Assembly (NCBI RefSeq): GCF_007004725.1 | Contig: NZ_ML660163.1 | Location: 124,001-188,000, forward strand | Reading direction: 5' to 3' | Length of the DNA stretch: 64,000 bases | Source of the DNA: Aliikangiella coralliicola | GTDB lineage: Bacteria > Pseudomonadota > Gammaproteobacteria > Enterobacterales > Kangiellaceae | In this document: positions 10,485-20,129 of the stretch, piece after piece | Layout of the letters: every line of letters begins with the position of its first letter | Position numbering within the stretch: position 1 is the first letter of the stretch | Notes under the pieces: generated by a model | Database searches by the model: none | Told to the model about the DNA's origin: nothing | What the model saw: the letters and a program-made list of their open reading frames with translations, nothing else | Program-made: the position numbers and the translations under genes

Positions 10485-10779
10485 CTTTTAACTCCCTGGT
10501 TTCTTCCACACTAATTGTGACTTATTACCAACTGTGCCCAATAAAGCGGGTTTCAAATTGAACCGAATATTTAAAAAAGCTAACATCTCACATTCGAATA
10601 TAATGTTTGGCACTATATTCAGAATGGTTGGCACTCCAGTAATAGTGAATATCGCAAGCCACTGATAGAGTGAAATAGAACTTCCAAGGTTCACTCTCTA
10701 ATTGTTCACTTATTCATCAGTTTTTAAGGGGAATGTGATGAAAAACGCCAATATGCCATTCGTTTTATGACATCAATGA

Positions 10780-10838
10780 CTGAATAATAACCAGACCAAA
10801 ATGATGGTAAGCGTCATTTTGATCAGACACTTATTCAG
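10780..10838 (+). other. Leader hairpin upstream of the small secreted genes
   Basis: Two 25-base arms, CTGAATAA...CAAAATGA and their reverse complements, pair over 8 + 8 bp around a 9-base internal mismatch, with a 9-base loop. The structure lies about 75 bp upstream of the first small secreted gene. It could be a 5' leader structure controlling that pair or a small RNA. A ten-codon open frame with a purine-rich site just before it (near 10738-10770) could be a leader peptide, but this is weak. Confidence 0.35.
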
Positions 10839-10911
10839 CGCTCCAGTTTAATGGTGAATAGTCGCACTTTTAGCGAGCTATTTTTACGACTTTAATATAA
10901 GGAAATTTATT

Positions 10912-11184
10912 ATGAAAATAATGAAAGGGCTCGCCATAGGCTCTGCTTTAATCTTAAGTTTACTTTTTACATCAGAAGCTAAAAGTAATGAAACTTTTAC
11001 CGACACGATTACATTCTATAACTACTATGAGGTAACGGCATTCTGTAACATGAACGCACATTTATGTCACTCAATTGTGCAGGAAGGTAACAAGTTTATG
11101 GTTGAATATACTTGGAGTCATTTACATGACCCAGATCCTGGTCGGCCAAATCCAGGCGACCCTGTTGATCCGAGAAGACCGTAA
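10912..11184 (+). CDS. Small secreted Cys-pair protein, copy 1 (unknown function)
   Basis: A 90-residue protein with an N-terminal signal peptide (MKIMKGLAIGSALILSLLF, cleavage probably near SEAKS). The mature part is about 65 aa, with two cysteines in the pattern FCNMNAHLCHSIV, then EGNKFMVEYTWS and a Pro/Gly/Asp-rich tail ending in DPVDPRRP. GGA lies eight bases before the ATG. It is followed after 30 bp by a paralogue that shares the upstream sequence, signal peptide, CHSIV motif, VEYT motif and the PNPGDPVDP tail. I know no family for it. The position just before the hybrid sensor kinase suggests a link to that system, but only by neighbourhood. Confidence 0.7.
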   Translation: MKIMKGLAIGSALILSLLFTSEAKSNETFTDTITFYNYYEVTAFCNMNAHLCHSIVQEGNKFMVEYTWSHLHDPDPGRPNPGDPVDPRRP

Positions 11185-11214
11185 TTTAATAACCGTAATA
11201 TAAGGAGAAGTATT

Positions 11215-11478
11215 ATGAATATAATGAAAAAACTCGCCATAGGCTCGGCTTTAACTTCAAGTTTACTTTTTCCCTCAGGAGCTGAAAGTTATGAAACAGT
11301 TACCTACACCTATAAATTTAGTCGCTACGACTTTGCTGTAATGTTCTGCCAAAATTACAGAATTACCTGTCATTCAATTGTAGAGGAAGATAGCGAGTTT
11401 GTGGTTGAATATACTGTAAGTGATGGGCCTGATCCTAAACCAAATCCAGGGGATCCAGTTGACCCTATAGGAATATAA
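11215..11478 (+). CDS. Small secreted Cys-pair protein, copy 2 (unknown function)
   Basis: An 87-residue tandem paralogue of the preceding gene. The signal peptide is MNIMKKLAIGSALTSSLLF, then a two-cysteine segment FCQNYRITCHSIVEED, a VEYTVSD strand and the tail PKPNPGDPVDPIGI. A strong AGGAG lies seven bases before the ATG; the bases around the ribosome site match copy 1, so the duplication included the leader. A co-transcribed pair is likely (30-bp gap), and the kinase gene starts 62 bp later. Function is unknown; a disulfide-bonded periplasmic or secreted peptide is the most that can be said. Confidence 0.7.
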   Translation: MNIMKKLAIGSALTSSLLFPSGAESYETVTYTYKFSRYDFAVMFCQNYRITCHSIVEEDSEFVVEYTVSDGPDPKPNPGDPVDPIGI

Positions 11479-11540
11479 ATTTATCTTGACTTGTACAGGT
11501 TGGCTTTTGGACAGCCAATCTGCACCACAGCCGTCGAATT

Positions 11541-14500
11541 ATGAACAATAAGTTAGCGCCCGTTCCTTTCATTAGTTTGCTGCTGTTATTTTTTACATGC
11601 AGTCAGATTCCGTGCGCCAACGCATTCGAAACCAGTGAACGACTCGAAAACAACGTACTTGAGCACCTACGCGTTAATTACAAATTTCTGACTCCGGCGA
11701 ACAATCATAAACTATCTCATCCTGTAACATATGGTATGGAACAGGATGCCGACGGTTATCTCTGGATTGCTACTGCTGACGGACTCAACAGGTTCAATGG
11801 TTTGGATAATAAAATTTATCGACCAACTACTGATGAGGAAAATTCACTTAAACATTTTACCTTGCGCGCTCTGCTCCTTGATACTAATCAAAAACTTTGG
11901 GTTGGTTCCGACAAAGGGTTGAGTTATTACAACAGCAGTCAGGATAACTTCAAATCACTTAATACAAAAAGTATACACGCTGATACCCTTTCCAACTCTT
12001 TGATACTGACGATATTTGAAGATACGGCTCAAAGGCTCTGGATTGAAACTGCTCAAAACGGATTATTCCTTATTTCAAAAGATAGAACACAGGTAACAAA
12101 AATAGTTCTAAAAACTGAAATAAAGACTGACTTATTGAGAGTAAAAAGAATTCAAGAATTGCAGCCGAATCAGTTTTTAATCGCAACGAAACAGGGCATT
12201 CTAAAACTAAACATAGATAGAGTGTTTACAGAAAACCAGAGTGAATTAAGTCTGGATACAAATGTCGTATTTCGAAAAGATACTGACCAGATAATGATAT
12301 TACCTGACGACAAAGTCTTAGTTGGAACGCCAGAAGGCGTATACTTATTAGACAAAACTTTAGAAAGTCCGGAGTTCATTTCATCAAGCTTGTTGTCGGG
12401 CAGAATATTTAAACAATTCTTTCTACTGGACGAAGAAAAAATTCTTCTTGGGACAAATCGCTCAGGATTATTTGTACTTGATTTAAAAAATAATAGCGTT
12501 AAACAGTTTACAAAATCGACCTCGAACACCTACAACCTGATTGATAATCAAATATTGTCTATTAGTCGAACACACGATGGCCTCGTCTGGATTGGTACTA
12601 ATTTAGGTATCAATCTACTCAACGAAAAACAACATGTGTTTGAACACTACCGAGCAAAGGATTCCAATAATAACTGTTTATCGGGCAACACAATCTACGC
12701 CTCACTGCTGGACTCTTCCGATAATCTCTGGATCGGCTCATTCGGCAGCAAGTTGAATATCATCAATCTTTCGAATAACCAGTGCCGGTCAATTAGCTCA
12801 ATTAAAGGTATTGAAGATCCGCAATTGCTCAAAAATATTGTGTCAATTTATGAAGATGAAAATGGCGATATCTGGATCGGTACTTTTAGAAAAGGAGTAG
12901 TCCGTTATAGTGCAGAAAAAAAGGAATTTGAGAAGCTTGATCTCGCTAACTATTCAGATCAAAAAACCAGTCTAACCGTCATAACAACGATCACAGGGAA
13001 TAAAAAAGGCAAAGTCTGGATTGCATCCCACTATAACGGAGTTTATGAGTTCGATATTAAAGAGAAAAAAGTGACGAATTGGTATCCAGTATCAAAAAGT
13101 ATCAAAGGTAAAGCAGTCAAAGCAATCAGTGATTTAAGGTTCGACGGCAACGGCCAACTATGGATTGCAACGGATAAATACGGATTATGGAAGCTCGATG
13201 TAGAATCCGGTTTATTTACTCACTATATTACCGAGAAATCCAGCGCTGGTTATATTCCAAAGTCGCTAGAATCTCTTTACATTGACTCAAAAAATAAACT
13301 ATGGATAAATTCTTATGGAGAAGGTATCTACGAGTTTTCTCCCACCGATGGAAAAGTCACGCACTACAGCACCAACAATGGACTGCTTAGCAATGCCACC
13401 CTTGCGACCATAGAAGACACCAGTGGAAACTACTGGATATTGACAGACAAAGGACTTTCCAAACTTTCAGCTGATAGAAAGAACATTACTACCTATCTAG
13501 AAAAAGACGGACTGCAGGCAGATTCATTCACCGGCGCCGTGATTTATGATCGAAAAAGAAACCTCATATGGACAGGTGGAATCAATGGTTTTAATCGGTT
13601 TAATCCAAACAAAGTTGAAACAGCTCTCCCCCCAACCCAGGTTCTTGTCAATGAATTTGACCTTTTATACAAACCGGTGAAATTAAAAAAAGATTGGGAC
13701 GATTCTCCGTTGAAGAATGTCATTAGCGAGACCAAACAGTTACACCTGAAACACAACCAAAATGTGTTCGGCTTTTCATTCTCTTCGGTCGATTTTTTAT
13801 CACCTGAAAAGTTAAAATACGCTTTTATTCTTGAAGGGTATGATCCGACCTGGAACGAGGTTTCTGCGGATAGGCGCTATGCCAATTACACCAACATTGA
13901 GCCCGGCCAATATATCTTTAAAGTAAAAGTGGCAAATAAAGAAGGTGTTTGGAGCGATAAGGTAACATCGTTAAAAATCAATATTGCCAAGCCTTGGTGG
14001 CAAACCAACCTGGCATACGTTTCATACTTTGCTCTTTCAGTCATAGTTCTCTATCTATTTATCAGCTACAGAACAAAAACATTAATAAAACGCTCAAAAG
14101 AGCTGGAAAAAAGTGTAGAGGAACGCACTGCAGAACTTGCGCTGGAAAAAGAGAAAGTCGAACAGTTGCTTTCCCGTAAGAACGAAGAGTTCGCCAATGT
14201 TTCACACGAGTTTCGTACGCCACTGACGTTAATTCTCGGGCCGGTATCTCAATTACTACAAAGCAAACCAGGCGAAAACGAAACTAAAAAACTGAATATT
14301 GTTCAACGTAATGGTTATCGTTTGTTGCGCATGGTGGATCAACTACTTAATCTGGAAACCTTCCGGGTTAAGTCAATTACCCAAAGATCGCCACAGGCCA
14401 TAGGCAAAACGATTCGCATGCTTGCTGAATCCTTTTGCGACCTTGCTGAAGAAAAGAAAATAACTTTTGAGGTTCAAACCATCGATGATGTCAACTTCGA

Positions 14501-15815
14501 ATTCACCGTGGACGCCATCGAAAAAATCACACTCAACCTTCTATCGAACGCAGTGAAATATACGCAAGCCGGTGGAAGTATTTCAATCAGCGCTACGCGA
14601 ATTGTTAACAACCAATATCAAATTATCGTCAGAGACAGCGGTATAGGAATTCCGAAAGATAAGCTTAAGCTGATTTTTGAGCGTTTTAATCGCGTTCATG
14701 ATGAACGCAGCGAACAAGTGACAGGCGCAGGTATTGGTCTGGCCCTGGTAAAATCACTGGTTGAATCTCACGCAGGCTCCATTTCGGTTACCAGCGAACT
14801 AGACCAGGGAACAACAATTACCGTCACTCTGCCGATAATCAACGAAGTTGAAAATTTAATTGCAGCAGAAAATTCTAATGCGGAAACCATCGCCATGGAA
14901 ATGATGAGTTTAACCGAAAATCCAATGATAAATTTAGCTGAAAAACAAGTACTGACAACAATGCAGGAACATAGTCAGGAAAATGAGGATAATTCAACCA
15001 AACCAACCTTGCTTGTCATCGAAGACAATTCCGATATGCGAGACTACATTAGCTCTAGTATTAGTGATATTTATCAAGTTCTAACAGCGAGTGATGGCGA
15101 GCAAGGATTCCAGATTGCAAAAGAAGAAGTCCCTGATCTCATTATCAGTGATGTTATGATGCCCAAAATGGACGGCTATGAAACCACTCGCCAGCTACGA
15201 CAAGACGATGTCACCAGTCATATTCCGGTTATTCTTCTTACCGCCAGAGGAGACCGCAATAGCCGTTTAAAAGGTTGGAGTGAAAAAGCCGACGAATACC
15301 TGACTAAACCTTTCGATGTCGAAGAACTCAAAATACGACTGAATAATTTACTGTCCATTCGAGATATTTTAAAGAAACGGTTTGGCGAGAATCTGTTTCA
15401 ACCGTCTCCTATGCAAGAAACAATTTCATCGGAAAAAAGTTCGTCAGAAAAAAATTCCTCAGAAGATCTTGAGCACCATAAAAATAAACAGCAGCATCAG
15501 TTTGTAGAGCGTTTGAATGGGGTTCTTGAAGCACTATATACTGATTCAACCATATCCATCGACCAAATCGCTGTCGAAGCAGCCATGAGTAGACGTCAGT
15601 TATTTCGAAAACTCAAGAACGTGCTTGATATGACGCCAGCAGAGTATCTCAGGCGTTTTCGTTTAGAAAAAGCTAAGCAGCTCCTGGAACAAGATCACAG
15701 CGTAGGATACACGGCAATAGAGACAGGTTTTTCGTCGCAAAGTTATTTTGGAAAGTGTTTTAAGGCCCAATTCAATAAAACACCGGCAGAATATCAAAGA
15801 ACATTGGCAGGATAA
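11541..15815 (+). CDS. Hybrid two-component system: propeller sensor kinase with receiver and AraC output
   Basis: A 1424-residue one-protein signalling chain. A signal peptide (to about residue 28) leads into a periplasmic two-component propeller with repeated LWIGT/LWIAT strands (about 60-700), then a Y_Y_Y domain (about 740-815) and one transmembrane helix (about 824-843). The cytoplasmic part has HisKA with H889 in FANVSHEFRTPLT, an ATPase domain with NLLSNAVKYT and GAGIGLAL, a receiver with phospho-acceptor D1204 in IISDVMMPKMDG, and an AraC-type DNA-binding domain to the end (MSRRQLFRKL...FSSQSYFGKCF). This layout is the HTCS type, known mainly from Bacteroidetes, where the propeller senses glycans or related ligands and the AraC part switches on degradation genes. 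All key residues look intact. The Shine-Dalgarno is weak. Likely targets are nearby exported proteins, by inference only. Confidence 0.92.
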   Translation: MNNKLAPVPFISLLLLFFTCSQIPCANAFETSERLENNVLEHLRVNYKFLTPANNHKLSHPVTYGMEQDADGYLWIATADGLNRFNGLDNKIYRPTTDEENSLKHFTLRALLLDTNQKLWVGSDKGLSYYNSSQDNFKSLNTKSIHADTLSNSLILTIFEDTAQRLWIETAQNGLFLISKDRTQVTKIVLKTEIKTDLLRVKRIQELQPNQFLIATKQGILKLNIDRVFTENQSELSLDTNVVFRKDTDQIMILPDDKVLVGTPEGVYLLDKTLESPEFISSSLLSGRIFKQFFLLDEEKILLGTNRSGLFVLDLKNNSVKQFTKSTSNTYNLIDNQILSISRTHDGLVWIGTNLGINLLNEKQHVFEHYRAKDSNNNCLSGNTIYASLLDSSDNLWIGSFGSKLNIINLSNNQCRSISSIKGIEDPQLLKNIVSIYEDENGDIWIGTFRKGVVRYSAEKKEFEKLDLANYSDQKTSLTVITTITGNKKGKVWIASHYNGVYEFDIKEKKVTNWYPVSKSIKGKAVKAISDLRFDGNGQLWIATDKYGLWKLDVESGLFTHYITEKSSAGYIPKSLESLYIDSKNKLWINSYGEGIYEFSPTDGKVTHYSTNNGLLSNATLATIEDTSGNYWILTDKGLSKLSADRKNITTYLEKDGLQADSFTGAVIYDRKRNLIWTGGINGFNRFNPNKVETALPPTQVLVNEFDLLYKPVKLKKDWDDSPLKNVISETKQLHLKHNQNVFGFSFSSVDFLSPEKLKYAFILEGYDPTWNEVSADRRYANYTNIEPGQYIFKVKVANKEGVWSDKVTSLKINIAKPWWQTNLAYVSYFALSVIVLYLFISYRTKTLIKRSKELEKSVEERTAELALEKEKVEQLLSRKNEEFANVSHEFRTPLTLILGPVSQLLQSKPGENETKKLNIVQRNGYRLLRMVDQLLNLETFRVKSITQRSPQAIGKTIRMLAESFCDLAEEKKITFEVQTIDDVNFEFTVDAIEKITLNLLSNAVKYTQAGGSISISATRIVNNQYQIIVRDSGIGIPKDKLKLIFERFNRVHDERSEQVTGAGIGLALVKSLVESHAGSISVTSELDQGTTITVTLPIINEVENLIAAENSNAETIAMEMMSLTENPMINLAEKQVLTTMQEHSQENEDNSTKPTLLVIEDNSDMRDYISSSISDIYQVLTASDGEQGFQIAKEEVPDLIISDVMMPKMDGYETTRQLRQDDVTSHIPVILLTARGDRNSRLKGWSEKADEYLTKPFDVEELKIRLNNLLSIRDILKKRFGENLFQPSPMQETISSEKSSSEKNSSEDLEHHKNKQQHQFVERLNGVLEALYTDSTISIDQIAVEAAMSRRQLFRKLKNVLDMTPAEYLRRFRLEKAKQLLEQDHSVGYTAIETGFSSQSYFGKCFKAQFNKTPAEYQRTLAG

Positions 15816-16181
15816 TATAGTTCTTCCCTTTGAAGTTTGAGCACTCAGCCTTCACAATCTCATATAGCGCAGGCAAAATATACGCTAATTGAGAACTCTT
15901 AGACACGATATTCTTTCACAGTGTGAGTTAGCTCATAAAATAACTCAGAGAGATTTGATAGATTGGCAATATCCTTATTAACCTGAGGTTAGGATAAGGT
16001 TAATTAACCAATGGGTAGAATAAGAGCCGCTAGAATATTTCGCTATGACAGTGAATATTGCTCGCACTCAAACAAGCCAAAGTCGGAATTGCTCGTCATT
16101 AATCAGAATCAATATCTGGGCTTTCGCCTCAGTCTACCAATTATAACTCGCCGAATGTTAAAAAAACGCTGAGAATACAAA
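15816..16181. other. 366-bp spacer before the metalloprotease gene
   Basis: No gene is seen. It holds a perfect 12-bp palindrome GGTTAATTAACC at 15998-16009, overlapping a stem formed by CCTTATTAACC and GGTTAGGATAAGG (15973-15999, two-base bulge). With no T-run, this is more likely an operator or leader stem than a terminator. The metalloprotease promoter must lie here. Confidence 0.45.
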
Positions 16182-19118
16182 ATGAAAACCAAGCGACATA
16201 TAACCAAACTAGCAACTTCAACGACATTGATTTCATCACTAATATTATCGACTTTCACAAACGCTGGAAACGATGTTACAGGTATCGATAAATCACAAGT
16301 CGGAGCGCCTTTATGGCAAAATATTTCAAAACAAATACATTCAATAGATCTCGGTGAACATTCGCCGAACTATTCTTACAAGCTATACCAACTAGATATC
16401 AATTCGTTGACATCTAAACTTCAAAACTATATTTCAGAAAAGTCAAAACCTTCAACAAAACATTCAGACAATGGTGTTTTGATTCAGTTGCCCCTTGCAG
16501 ATGGTAATACTGTCGACTTCATTTTATTTGAATCAGCTGTTTTGCCGCCCAAGTTATCGAAGAAATATCCATCAATTAAAACCTTCTCTGGTTATCAAAT
16601 CGATAACCCCAAAAATACAGGGCGATTTGACATAACGCCTCACGGCTTTCACGGAATGTTTCAATCTGGCGGCAAACGACAGTTTATTGACCCGGCAAAT
16701 AATGGTGGTGATCTGTACCGAGTCTATTATGGAAGCGACGCGTTATCAAAAGCGGAAAACTTATCTTTAGAACAAGTTTTTACTTACGATGAATTGGATA
16801 AAAACATACCGGATACAAAGAAGCTGGCAGAAGATTTTGGAAATGAACTTAGGACTTATCGACTGGCCGTTAGCGCTGCTGCAGAATACACTCAATTTCA
16901 TGGGGGCACCGTTACCGATGGGCTGAGTGAAGTCACCACAGCAATCAATCGCGTTAATGAAATGTATGAAAGAGATCTGGCGATTAAACTCGTGTTAGTC
17001 GAAAACAATGATCTGATAATATTCACTGATCCAAGTACCGACCCTTTTGATAATAACACTGGCGATATTAATAAAAATAAAGCTGCCATCGACGACGCAA
17101 TCGGCAATAGCAACTACGACATCGGACACGTTTTCAATACCGCTGGCGGCGGACTGGCAGGACTAAGAGTCGTTTGCGGCAGCCGAAAAGCCGACGGTGT
17201 GACTGGAAGAGGCCGTCCTGTGAACGATGCTTTTTATATTGATTATGTTGCCCATGAAATAGGTCATCAATTTGGCGGCAATCACACTTTCAATGGTGGC
17301 GACGGAAGTTGTGGTGGTGGAAACCGCGCATCGAACGACGCTTTTGAACCTGGTAGTGGAACAACGATTATGGCTTATGCGGGAATTTGTAGTAGTCAAA
17401 ATATACAAAATAATAGCGATGCATTATTCCATAGCAATAGCATTGACGAAATCCGTCATTACATCACGCAATCAAATGGCGCCAGTTGCGGCACTCTCTC
17501 TTCACTGGACAATAGTATCCCCACGGTGGAAGCTGGCGACAGTCTAACGATTCCCATGCAAACCCCTTTCACACTAACCGGTGTCGCTAGCGATGCAGAC
17601 GCGCAAGATAGAGATAACCTTAGCTATGCCTGGGAGCAAATGGATCTTGGCCCACAAACATTTAGCGCCTCAGAGATGATTGATGATGGCAGCCGGCCAT
17701 TGTTTCGAAGTTTTCTTCCGAGTAGCAGTCCGAGTAGAACATTTCCACAGCTAAGCGCAGTAGTTAACGGCACTTCTTCAATACAAGAAGTATTACCGAC
17801 GACTAACCGTACAATGAATTTTCGTTTAACGGTTCGCGATGGTCGTGGCGGTGTAAGCATGGATAGTACCACAGTGACGGTTGATAATACGGCAGGTCCC
17901 TTTATCGTGACCACCCCAGCAACAAATATCAACGCTGACGGTGGCAAGCTAATGACCACCGACTGGAATGTCGCGAATACAAACGGCGGTAGTGTTAACT
18001 GTAGTTCCGTTAATATCAGTGTATCGGTAGATGGTGGTACAACGTTTGAATACATGGTTGCGGAAGAGACGCCAAATGACGGTAGTCAAGCGATCACTTT
18101 GCCAAACATTAATACTCAAAATGCGCGCGTAAAAGTCGCCTGCTCTAACAATAGCTTCTTTAATATATCGCCGACAAACTTTACAATAACTGAGTCGGTT
18201 GGGATCCCTGTTATCAACGGTCAGCAACCTGCCACTACCGCCGAAGAACAACCAATAACAATCACTCTGAATGACTTAACTGTCACCGATGAAGATAGTA
18301 ATTATCCTGACGACTTTACGCTAAGTATTGCGGATGGCGAAAACTATAGCGTCAATGGGACAGAGGTTACTCCTGATTTAGATTTTAACGGTGAGCTGAG
18401 TGTTAGCGTAACAGTGAATGATGGTGAATGGGATAGTCTGGCATTTCCTTTTGTCATTTCGGTAACGCCTGTTAATGACGCGCCGACAATTAGTGATGCT
18501 GGGAATACACTGAGTACCGATGAAGATAATAGCCTCACACTCAATCTGAGTGACTTGATCATTAATGACGTAGATGATACCGATTTTACACTGGAAATTA
18601 GCGATGGAAGTAATTACTCAGTGACTGATAACCAGATTTCACCGGACGCTGATTTTAATGGAAACCTCCAAGTTTCCGTTGTCGTCAATGACGGTGAACT
18701 CGACAGTAACTCAGTAACATTGAATGTAACAGTAAACGCGGTTAACGATGCACCAGTTGCGAGTGATGATACAATAAGCATTACTGAAGACAGCGAAAAC
18801 AACAGCCTTAATGTTATGTCCAACGATACCGACGTCGATGCTGGCGATCAACTGACAATTAGCAACGTCAATTATAGTGGAACAGGTACTTTAAATGTTG
18901 CCACTGATGGACAATCGCTAACTTATACACCAGCTAAAGGATTCGTTGGTAGCGAAAGTTTTTCTTACACCATTACTGATAGCGCCGGTCTAACAGCAAA
19001 TGCAACCGGTAACATCACTGTCAACAAAAAAAGTAGTGGGGGCGGCGGAAGCCTCAACGGATTGTGGTTAATTCTTCTGATTATTGCGAGTATAAAAAGG
19101 TCGGCGACAAAAAACTAA
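16182..19118 (+). CDS. Reprolysin-like (M12B-type) metalloprotease with GlyGly-CTERM tail
   Basis: A 978-residue exported zinc metallopeptidase. After a signal peptide (about 1-28, ending near TNAGND) there is a propeptide-like region to about 215. The catalytic domain follows, with the full metzincin zinc site HEIGHQFGGNH: H358, E359, H362 and H368. A cysteine-rich stretch after the site and the MAYAG segment (possible Met-turn) fit the reprolysin-like bacterial family. The C-terminal half carries Ig/cadherin-like (tandem-95, VCBS-like) repeats with DEDNS.LTLNLSDL patterns. The end is a GlyGly-CTERM signal: SSGGGGSLNG, a hydrophobic helix and a basic end (IKRSATKN). Such tails are cleaved by rhombosortase, and the proteins go out by type II secretion. 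The ribosome site is weak (GAGA). A hairpin terminator follows at 19152. Confidence 0.9.
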   Translation: MKTKRHITKLATSTTLISSLILSTFTNAGNDVTGIDKSQVGAPLWQNISKQIHSIDLGEHSPNYSYKLYQLDINSLTSKLQNYISEKSKPSTKHSDNGVLIQLPLADGNTVDFILFESAVLPPKLSKKYPSIKTFSGYQIDNPKNTGRFDITPHGFHGMFQSGGKRQFIDPANNGGDLYRVYYGSDALSKAENLSLEQVFTYDELDKNIPDTKKLAEDFGNELRTYRLAVSAAAEYTQFHGGTVTDGLSEVTTAINRVNEMYERDLAIKLVLVENNDLIIFTDPSTDPFDNNTGDINKNKAAIDDAIGNSNYDIGHVFNTAGGGLAGLRVVCGSRKADGVTGRGRPVNDAFYIDYVAHEIGHQFGGNHTFNGGDGSCGGGNRASNDAFEPGSGTTIMAYAGICSSQNIQNNSDALFHSNSIDEIRHYITQSNGASCGTLSSLDNSIPTVEAGDSLTIPMQTPFTLTGVASDADAQDRDNLSYAWEQMDLGPQTFSASEMIDDGSRPLFRSFLPSSSPSRTFPQLSAVVNGTSSIQEVLPTTNRTMNFRLTVRDGRGGVSMDSTTVTVDNTAGPFIVTTPATNINADGGKLMTTDWNVANTNGGSVNCSSVNISVSVDGGTTFEYMVAEETPNDGSQAITLPNINTQNARVKVACSNNSFFNISPTNFTITESVGIPVINGQQPATTAEEQPITITLNDLTVTDEDSNYPDDFTLSIADGENYSVNGTEVTPDLDFNGELSVSVTVNDGEWDSLAFPFVISVTPVNDAPTISDAGNTLSTDEDNSLTLNLSDLIINDVDDTDFTLEISDGSNYSVTDNQISPDADFNGNLQVSVVVNDGELDSNSVTLNVTVNAVNDAPVASDDTISITEDSENNSLNVMSNDTDVDAGDQLTISNVNYSGTGTLNVATDGQSLTYTPAKGFVGSESFSYTITDSAGLTANATGNITVNKKSSGGGGSLNGLWLILLIIASIKRSATKN

Positions 19119-19151
19119 AACTATTTGTCTAAAAGCTGACTAAATACTTTA

Positions 19152-19190
19152 GCCTGACTGAGTTTTATCTAAGCATTCAGTCAGGCATTT
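19152..19190 (+). terminator. Rho-independent-type terminator after the metalloprotease
   Basis: GCCTGACTGA and TCAGTCAGGC form a perfect 10-bp stem with a 15-base loop, followed by ATTTTAATT. It lies 33 bp after the metalloprotease stop. Confidence 0.65.
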
Positions 19191-19230
19191 TAATTGATCG
19201 TTTTTTAAATTTTAATAATGCGAATTTACT

Positions 19231-19719
19231 ATGAAAATCAACACCCCAAAATTAGCAGCGATTACATTAGCCTTAATGACATTGAGTGCCTGTCAAGAAA
19301 CTCCCAGTGAATCGAAGGAGGAAATAAAAAAAGAGCCTCAACAAACTCAAGAACACCCCGACAAAGTTAAACAAGATAGGCAAAACCAGCAAGCGGTTGA
19401 ACAACTAAGGCAAGAAGAGAAAAGCGCAATTGAAGCGTTAGAGTGGGCGCAATCAGCCGATCTGGACAAAGAATATAACGAAGCGATCGAGAAAAAAGAC
19501 TTTCGAGTTTGGATGATTGCAGGTAGAGGCGCCAGCATGCCAGGCATTGATTCATCCCTTCAAGCCAAAATAGATAAAAATTGTGGGCACAAATATCTAC
19601 CTGGTGTTGGTGACATTTTGCGCGGCGATACACATCGGGCCTACCGTAAGAAAGCAGTCGAATACGCGGAAAAATACAATCAGAAGATGCAAACTCACTG
19701 TTTGTCTGGCGAAGAGTAA
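19231..19719 (+). CDS. Small lipoprotein, Glu/Lys/Gln-rich (hypothetical)
   Basis: A 162-residue protein with a type II signal peptide: a hydrophobic stretch ending in the lipobox LSAC, with C21 as the lipidated residue. Residues 25-80 are very rich in Glu, Lys and Gln and probably form a helical stalk. The C-terminal part contains two cysteines (in KIDKNCGHKY and QTHCLSGE) that could pair. No family is recognised. It has no clear Shine-Dalgarno and stands alone between two terminator hairpins, so it is probably monocistronic. The lysine after C21+2 (QETPSE) shows no Asp retention signal, so outer-membrane sorting is likely. Confidence 0.65.
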   Translation: MKINTPKLAAITLALMTLSACQETPSESKEEIKKEPQQTQEHPDKVKQDRQNQQAVEQLRQEEKSAIEALEWAQSADLDKEYNEAIEKKDFRVWMIAGRGASMPGIDSSLQAKIDKNCGHKYLPGVGDILRGDTHRAYRKKAVEYAEKYNQKMQTHCLSGEE

Positions 19720-20129
19720 TCTTTGCCAGTTACTTGTACTCCCCCTCGAAAGTTCAAGCAACTATACATAAATAGAAAAACTTACAGAATTCATAATGTT
19801 TCCATATTGATAGCGTTTTTAATGAACAAAAACGAACGCTATTTTTAAATACAGTTGTGAAATATTACCATTATTCCTCACTTCAACTATCAATTGTCGG
19901 TTTTCAAACAAAAATTGTCGCTTCTCTACTAGCTCAATTCTGGCAGCCAGTGCTAAAAACTATTCCCTCGGCGAAATACTCAAGTTAAATCGTTTTATTA
20001 AGTAAAAACATCACTTTGAAATCGCTGATTGTTCACAAGCCTGTATCTGGTCGAACAAATACGACTCATACAATAAATACAAACGGACAACAGGCTTAAC
20101 AACTCCTTAAAACAGAAAAGGTAGGAATA
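19720..20129. other. 410-bp spacer upstream of the subtilase gene
   Basis: No gene is seen. It starts with the terminator at 19810 and the rest is AT-rich upstream DNA of the S8 protease. The protease start is preceded by GGTAGGA five to six bases before the ATG at 20130. Confidence 0.5.
19810..19846 (+). terminator. Terminator hairpin after the lipoprotein gene
   Basis: ATAGCGTTTTT pairs with AAAAACGAACGCTAT (a three-base bulge) and is followed directly by TTTTT. It lies 90 bp after the lipoprotein stop. Confidence 0.6.

Larger units (their letters stand above)
10088..10911. other. 824-bp divergent spacer with several inverted repeats
   Basis: This spacer separates the leftward Rhs gene from the rightward small secreted proteins, so it must hold both promoters. 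No convincing gene is seen; an open stretch on the minus strand at 10488-10694 lacks a ribosome site and family signal. It contains a perfect 16-bp palindrome, a long-arm inverted repeat and a hairpin-forming leader, listed separately. Confidence 0.6.

Noticed and set aside
10488-10694. 68-codon frame on the minus strand in the Rhs/secreted-peptide spacer
   Set aside because: No ribosome site, no family signal, and it ends inside a structured region.
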